A stretch of DNA of 64,000 nucleotides from Halichondria panicea (taxonomy: Eukaryota > Porifera > Demospongiae > Suberitida > Halichondriidae), in the NCBI RefSeq assembly GCF_963675165.1, contig NC_087377.1, positions 12,820,632 through 12,884,631 of the forward strand, written 5' to 3'. Position numbers and translations under genes: made by a program. The notes under the pieces were generated by a model, which made no database searches, was not told the origin of the DNA, and worked only from the letters and a program-made list of their open reading frames with translations. Below, piece by piece: positions 60,990 to 64,000 of the stretch (its first letter is position 1; each line of letters begins with the position of its first letter).

Positions 60990-63430
60990 GCTCTGGTGTC
61001 AGAGGAATGAATAACTCCCCGGTGGGAGTGACTCCCCGGTCATTCCTGCCTAAGGTTAGTCTCATGGAACAGCCCCCTCCTGAGAAGGGGTCTGAGCCAG
61101 AGGAGGCAAGAAGCACTTAACCTTTGCTAATCAGGTCTCTAATTGCCGTTGTGTTAATTGCATACCAGTCTCATGAATTAGCCGCCCTTCCTACCTGAGG
61201 GGGGAGAGACCTTGAGAAGGGCGGCTAATTCAAGAGCCTAACCACGGGTACAGGAGTGAACTGCTATAAAGATCTCTCTCACTTGCACTGAGGAGATATC
61301 AAGCATTCAAGAATGTGGAATGCTTCTTCAGAGATATGGTGGGCACATTTTACACTTCACACCGTCAAGTAAAATTGGAGTAAAGTTCTCCCAAACGAAT
61401 GGATCCCTCGTTGCCATCAATTATTACTGTTTTATCAAATGCCTTCATTTGATGTACGTGCGAATATATACTACAATGTGCCAGTTGATCATCCTCCCTC
61501 ACAAGTTACTGCAATATAACTGACCACAACTATTGGACATTGATAATCATGAGCATTATATTCATGGCTAACAGCTAATAATACGTGTATAATTATATGA
61601 TGCATGTTATTGCTGCACTTGGTCGAATTTCAATAGAAATGTACAACAAAAAATGACATGAGCGGTGAACAATGCTATTAGAACATGATTGTTTATAGTC
61701 GTGCGAGTGTTAAATTAATGCAGTCATTGGAAATGATCAACGCAAAATTAGGTTAGGCAATAACAGTACTACTTTAACATTAATTTGATGGCCATACACC
61801 TTTCGTTGTTATGTTAGCAAAAAAACCCTGGGCCCATACGGTTATACAAGTCACTGACATATTTGACCCACTTGAATGTTACAACAGTAATGTCAATCCT
61901 TATGAGGGCATCGTACACAGCATCCTGTGCTTCCTTCACTAAGTATCCAAAGGAACCGTCTACAACGCAATTGCATTTGGAGTCACAGGATTGTCAGGTT
62001 CAACATGTACTTCTATATATAGGTACAGGGACACCTTCGTCAATAAGTACACTTGCTTTTCAGAGTACTTCTGGATATAGTTTTTCCTTAATACATCCGA
62101 TCACCTTGAAAGGTATGGTGTGTGACTGTTTCAGACTCTGCGTCTGAATAGTCCGGGGTTCCATTGGCCGAAAACAAACAGCAATTCCCCTCACTATTAT
62201 TACCATCTTGTCTTGTGGATGTAGCACTTGCCACTTCCAAATAACAAACACCTTGCCGTCTTTAATTCTCAATCCATCGACATTGACCACATTGGCAAAC
62301 TCAGGTGTGAATACTAATGAGGAAGAATGCTCGAGCTCATCAAAATCTTCATTTTTTGTCGTATCTTGAACTGGTTTGGCAACAACAAGATCATTTTGGA
62401 GTTGAATGAGCGTCACATGCACATTAACTGTGAACGAGAATGGATTATTAAAACGTAAAACAGAGAATAAAACTAACTTGTGCGTTTAGCCTAGCTGCTT
62501 TGCGACCACTTTCAGTCAAGTATTGAGCTGCTCCCTCCCACAGTCGAACACAGGGCGGATGAGATTTTGGCCAGGCTTCTCAATAGCTGGCCTTTGTTGC
62601 ATGTAGCATGCATGTACGGTCCACTTTATACGTATATACATTGTCAAAGGAGGCCTCAGGCTCTTCTGCTGTGGTACATGCATGGCCCTGGATATAACTT
62701 CTTTTAATCATAGATGATGGCTTCTTATAGCTGGTTGTTTTGGAGTGTTCCCTGACATGATTCTATTGATGGCAAGCTCTTTGCTCCAGGCTGTCTTGCT
62801 TTCAGCTTGTTGGTTAGTCTCACGAATCAGCCGCCCTTCCTAGGTCTCTCACTTAGGAAGGGCGGCTAATTCATGAGACTGGCATGCAATTAACACAACG
62901 GCAATTAGAGACCTAATGAGCAAAGGTTAAGTGCTTCGCGCCTCTCTTGATGTAGTTTTGTTGCACACGCTGGAATTCCAGCGGCTCAATCAGATTGACT
63001 TATTCTAGTCAGGTGATATTATAGGAGGCAATAAAGAACTGCACGTTGCTCAACGCATTTGGATAATCATTAACGCATGCATTACGCATGGTAAACGCTT
63101 CATACATAGACGCTGCTACGAAGCATAAGCAAGCCAAGCAGGGGTCCTTGGGCACAGAGAGTTAGCACCACAGGCAAAAGACATACATGTAATAGATTGA
63201 AGCACCTTCTTCAGAGATAGAGAGATGCCTGCGCTTGACGCTTTGTACAATTAACAAATACGCGGGGGCGTAAGGTCAGGAATTGATTACATTCCATTGG
63301 TCTGGCACATTCCACTGTGAAATGACCTCAAGACAAGAGTGCTCAGACCCCTTCTTAGGAGGGGGCTGATCCATGAGACTAGCCTAAGGTGTGGGTGACT
63401 CCCCCAGGAGTAAATGACTCCCATGCGCAT
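60990..63430. repeat. Large two-stage inverted repeat of about 2.4 kb
   Basis: Outer arms: 61047-61097 and 63341-63391 (TAGTCTCATGGA(A/T)CAGCC on the reading strand, about 49 bp with a few mismatches). Inner arms: about 61106-61190 and 62848-62941 (AGGTCTCTAATTGCCGTTGT is shared). Each side also has a small hairpin ending AATTAGCCGCCCTTC and its complement (61166-61240 and 62818-62881). The left spacing between outer and inner arms is about 8 bp, the right about 400 bp, so something was inserted on the right. Could be a compound transposon or an inverted duplication. Confidence 0.7.
62060..62432 (-). CDS. Uncharacterised exon inside the inverted repeat
   Basis: A minus-strand open frame is preceded by an acceptor-like CACAG at 62433; with a phase 1 start it continues to a stop at 62060, about 124 aa. 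Readable segments include VNVDGLRIKDGKVFVIWKWQ and VIIVRGIAVCFRP, which have the alternating pattern of a beta-sandwich domain. I do not recognise the family and found no signal peptide or partner exon. A plus-strand open stretch at about 61280-61510 (ISLTCTEEISS, YGGHILHFTPSS) may belong to another broken gene. Confidence 0.35.
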
Positions 63431-63749
63431 GTTTGTTCCCGCCAACAATGTAAGTATACAGTAGCAAGAGTACATTCATGCACTCCTCATAGACATAGTA
63501 GAGAATGAAGAGCCATGCAGGATGAAGAGCAAGGTTAGTAGTAGCATGCAAGGTAGCAATGAAGCAAGTGTTCATCCTGTAGTAGACAGCAAGTGACAGC
63601 TGGAATGTAGACATATAAATGTGTGAAGAGCAAAGTTGCAAGATTAATTGTTCTATCCTGTAGTTGACAGCAAGTGACAGCTAGGATCTATAGTATAAAA
63701 CCATGCAGTGATCGTTCACAGTCATGTCATTTGAAGAAGGCAGCAAGAA

Positions 63750-63981
63750 ATGGAGAATTTACAAGAGAATGAAAACTATTTACGAAAAGGAGAATACCCT
63801 CCTACTATTAACAGCAAAACAGAGAAGGCAAACTTTAGAAGAAAATACAGGCAGAACTTTAAGTTTGAAAATGGTAGCCTCTATTACAAGAAGCACACCA
63901 AAGCTGCTGATGCAGCTGACTGGAGGATATGTGTGCGCAGCAATGAGGAGAAATCAAGAATCCTCGAAGATTGCCATGCAG
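63750..63981 (+). CDS. First exon of a retroelement-integrase-like gene (partial)
   Basis: From ATG at 63750 the frame MENLQENENYLRKGEYPPT runs to a GT donor at 63982 (77 codons, phase 1). It contains NFKFENGSLYYKK, then WRICVRSNEEKSRILEDCHAG. The pattern (a YPP segment, Arg-rich linker, ENGxLYYKK, then ILExCH) is that upstream of the zinc-binding HHCC domain in Gypsy-type integrases and in host genes derived from them (GIN1 or KRBA2 type). The rest lies beyond the window. A TATAAAA at about 63693 could serve as a TATA box. The overlapping frame starting at 63724 is longer upstream but shows no such motif. Confidence 0.45.
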
Positions 63982-64000
63982 GTATAATAATTATTATGGC

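Noticed and set aside
61863-62147. Plus-strand open stretch of 94 codons
   Set aside because: Overlaps antisense to the better-supported minus-strand exon and shows no domain.

Overview
The window is animal nuclear DNA, most likely from a demosponge (compatible with Amphimedon queenslandica or a relative; this is inference). It is AT-rich. Its genes have many short exons with GT-AG introns (many about 43-200 nt), metazoan ectodomain modules (Ig-like, fibronectin III, Sushi/CCP) and a decayed animal tyrosine kinase. Short inverted-repeat elements are dense, and there is one 200-N assembly gap (17367-17566).

The main content is two families of single-pass membrane receptors. Family 1 (2.4-17 kb, all minus strand: A 2383-4566, B 6722-8513, D 11534-12946, C 14847-16502) has the layout signal peptide, Ig-like, FN3, one to three Sushi, transmembrane, tail. 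Family 2 (20-61 kb, both strands: E 20019-21372 minus, F 26598-28741 plus, G 32759-34872 minus, H 40815-43751 plus, J 46185-49050 minus, K 58791-60941 minus) has a signal peptide split over two exons, Ig-like, three FN3-like domains (the middle one split over two exons), transmembrane, tail. The ectodomains differ, but both families end in nearly the same short cytoplasmic tail: GPVYEEV(S/T)P, then about ten residues, then N-x-AYGP(L/V). That is a long-spaced, ITAM-like pair of tyrosine motifs. The ectodomain exons are phase 1-1 units, the classic exon-shuffling arrangement.

A, D, H and K read through intact. C is open only if its last 43-nt intron is retained. G and J each carry one frame break that would remove the membrane anchor. 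B, E and F carry several breaks. Many exon relics lie between the genes: FN3 at 5.7, 8.75 and 11.3 kb; Sushi at 17.0 and 37.3 kb; Ig/FN3 at 36.4 kb; transmembrane/tail exons at 39.3, 51.8 and 54.2 kb. B and C sit in two copies of a block of about 3.4 kb. G, J and K share 3' flanks.

A relic of a receptor tyrosine kinase (Calx-beta-like ectodomain piece, activation loop, C-lobe and a tyrosine-bearing tail repeat) lies at 23.4-25.7 kb, with a second partial ectodomain copy at 29.6-30.3 kb. The right end (61-64 kb) holds a large inverted repeat, an uncharacterised exon and the first exon of a probable retroelement-integrase-derived gene.

Mobile elements are mostly non-autonomous. Several are well defined: a 393-bp element with a 9-bp target duplication at 13.3 kb, a 765-bp element with perfect 32-bp termini at 17.6 kb, a 74-bp foldback with a 9-bp duplication and a paralogous empty site at 38.9 kb, and a 230-bp element at 53.9 kb. 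Comparing paralogous copies shows that many small insertions are self-complementary tetranucleotides (CATG/TGCA, GTAC, ACGT, AGCT, AATT, TATA), several of which break reading frames.
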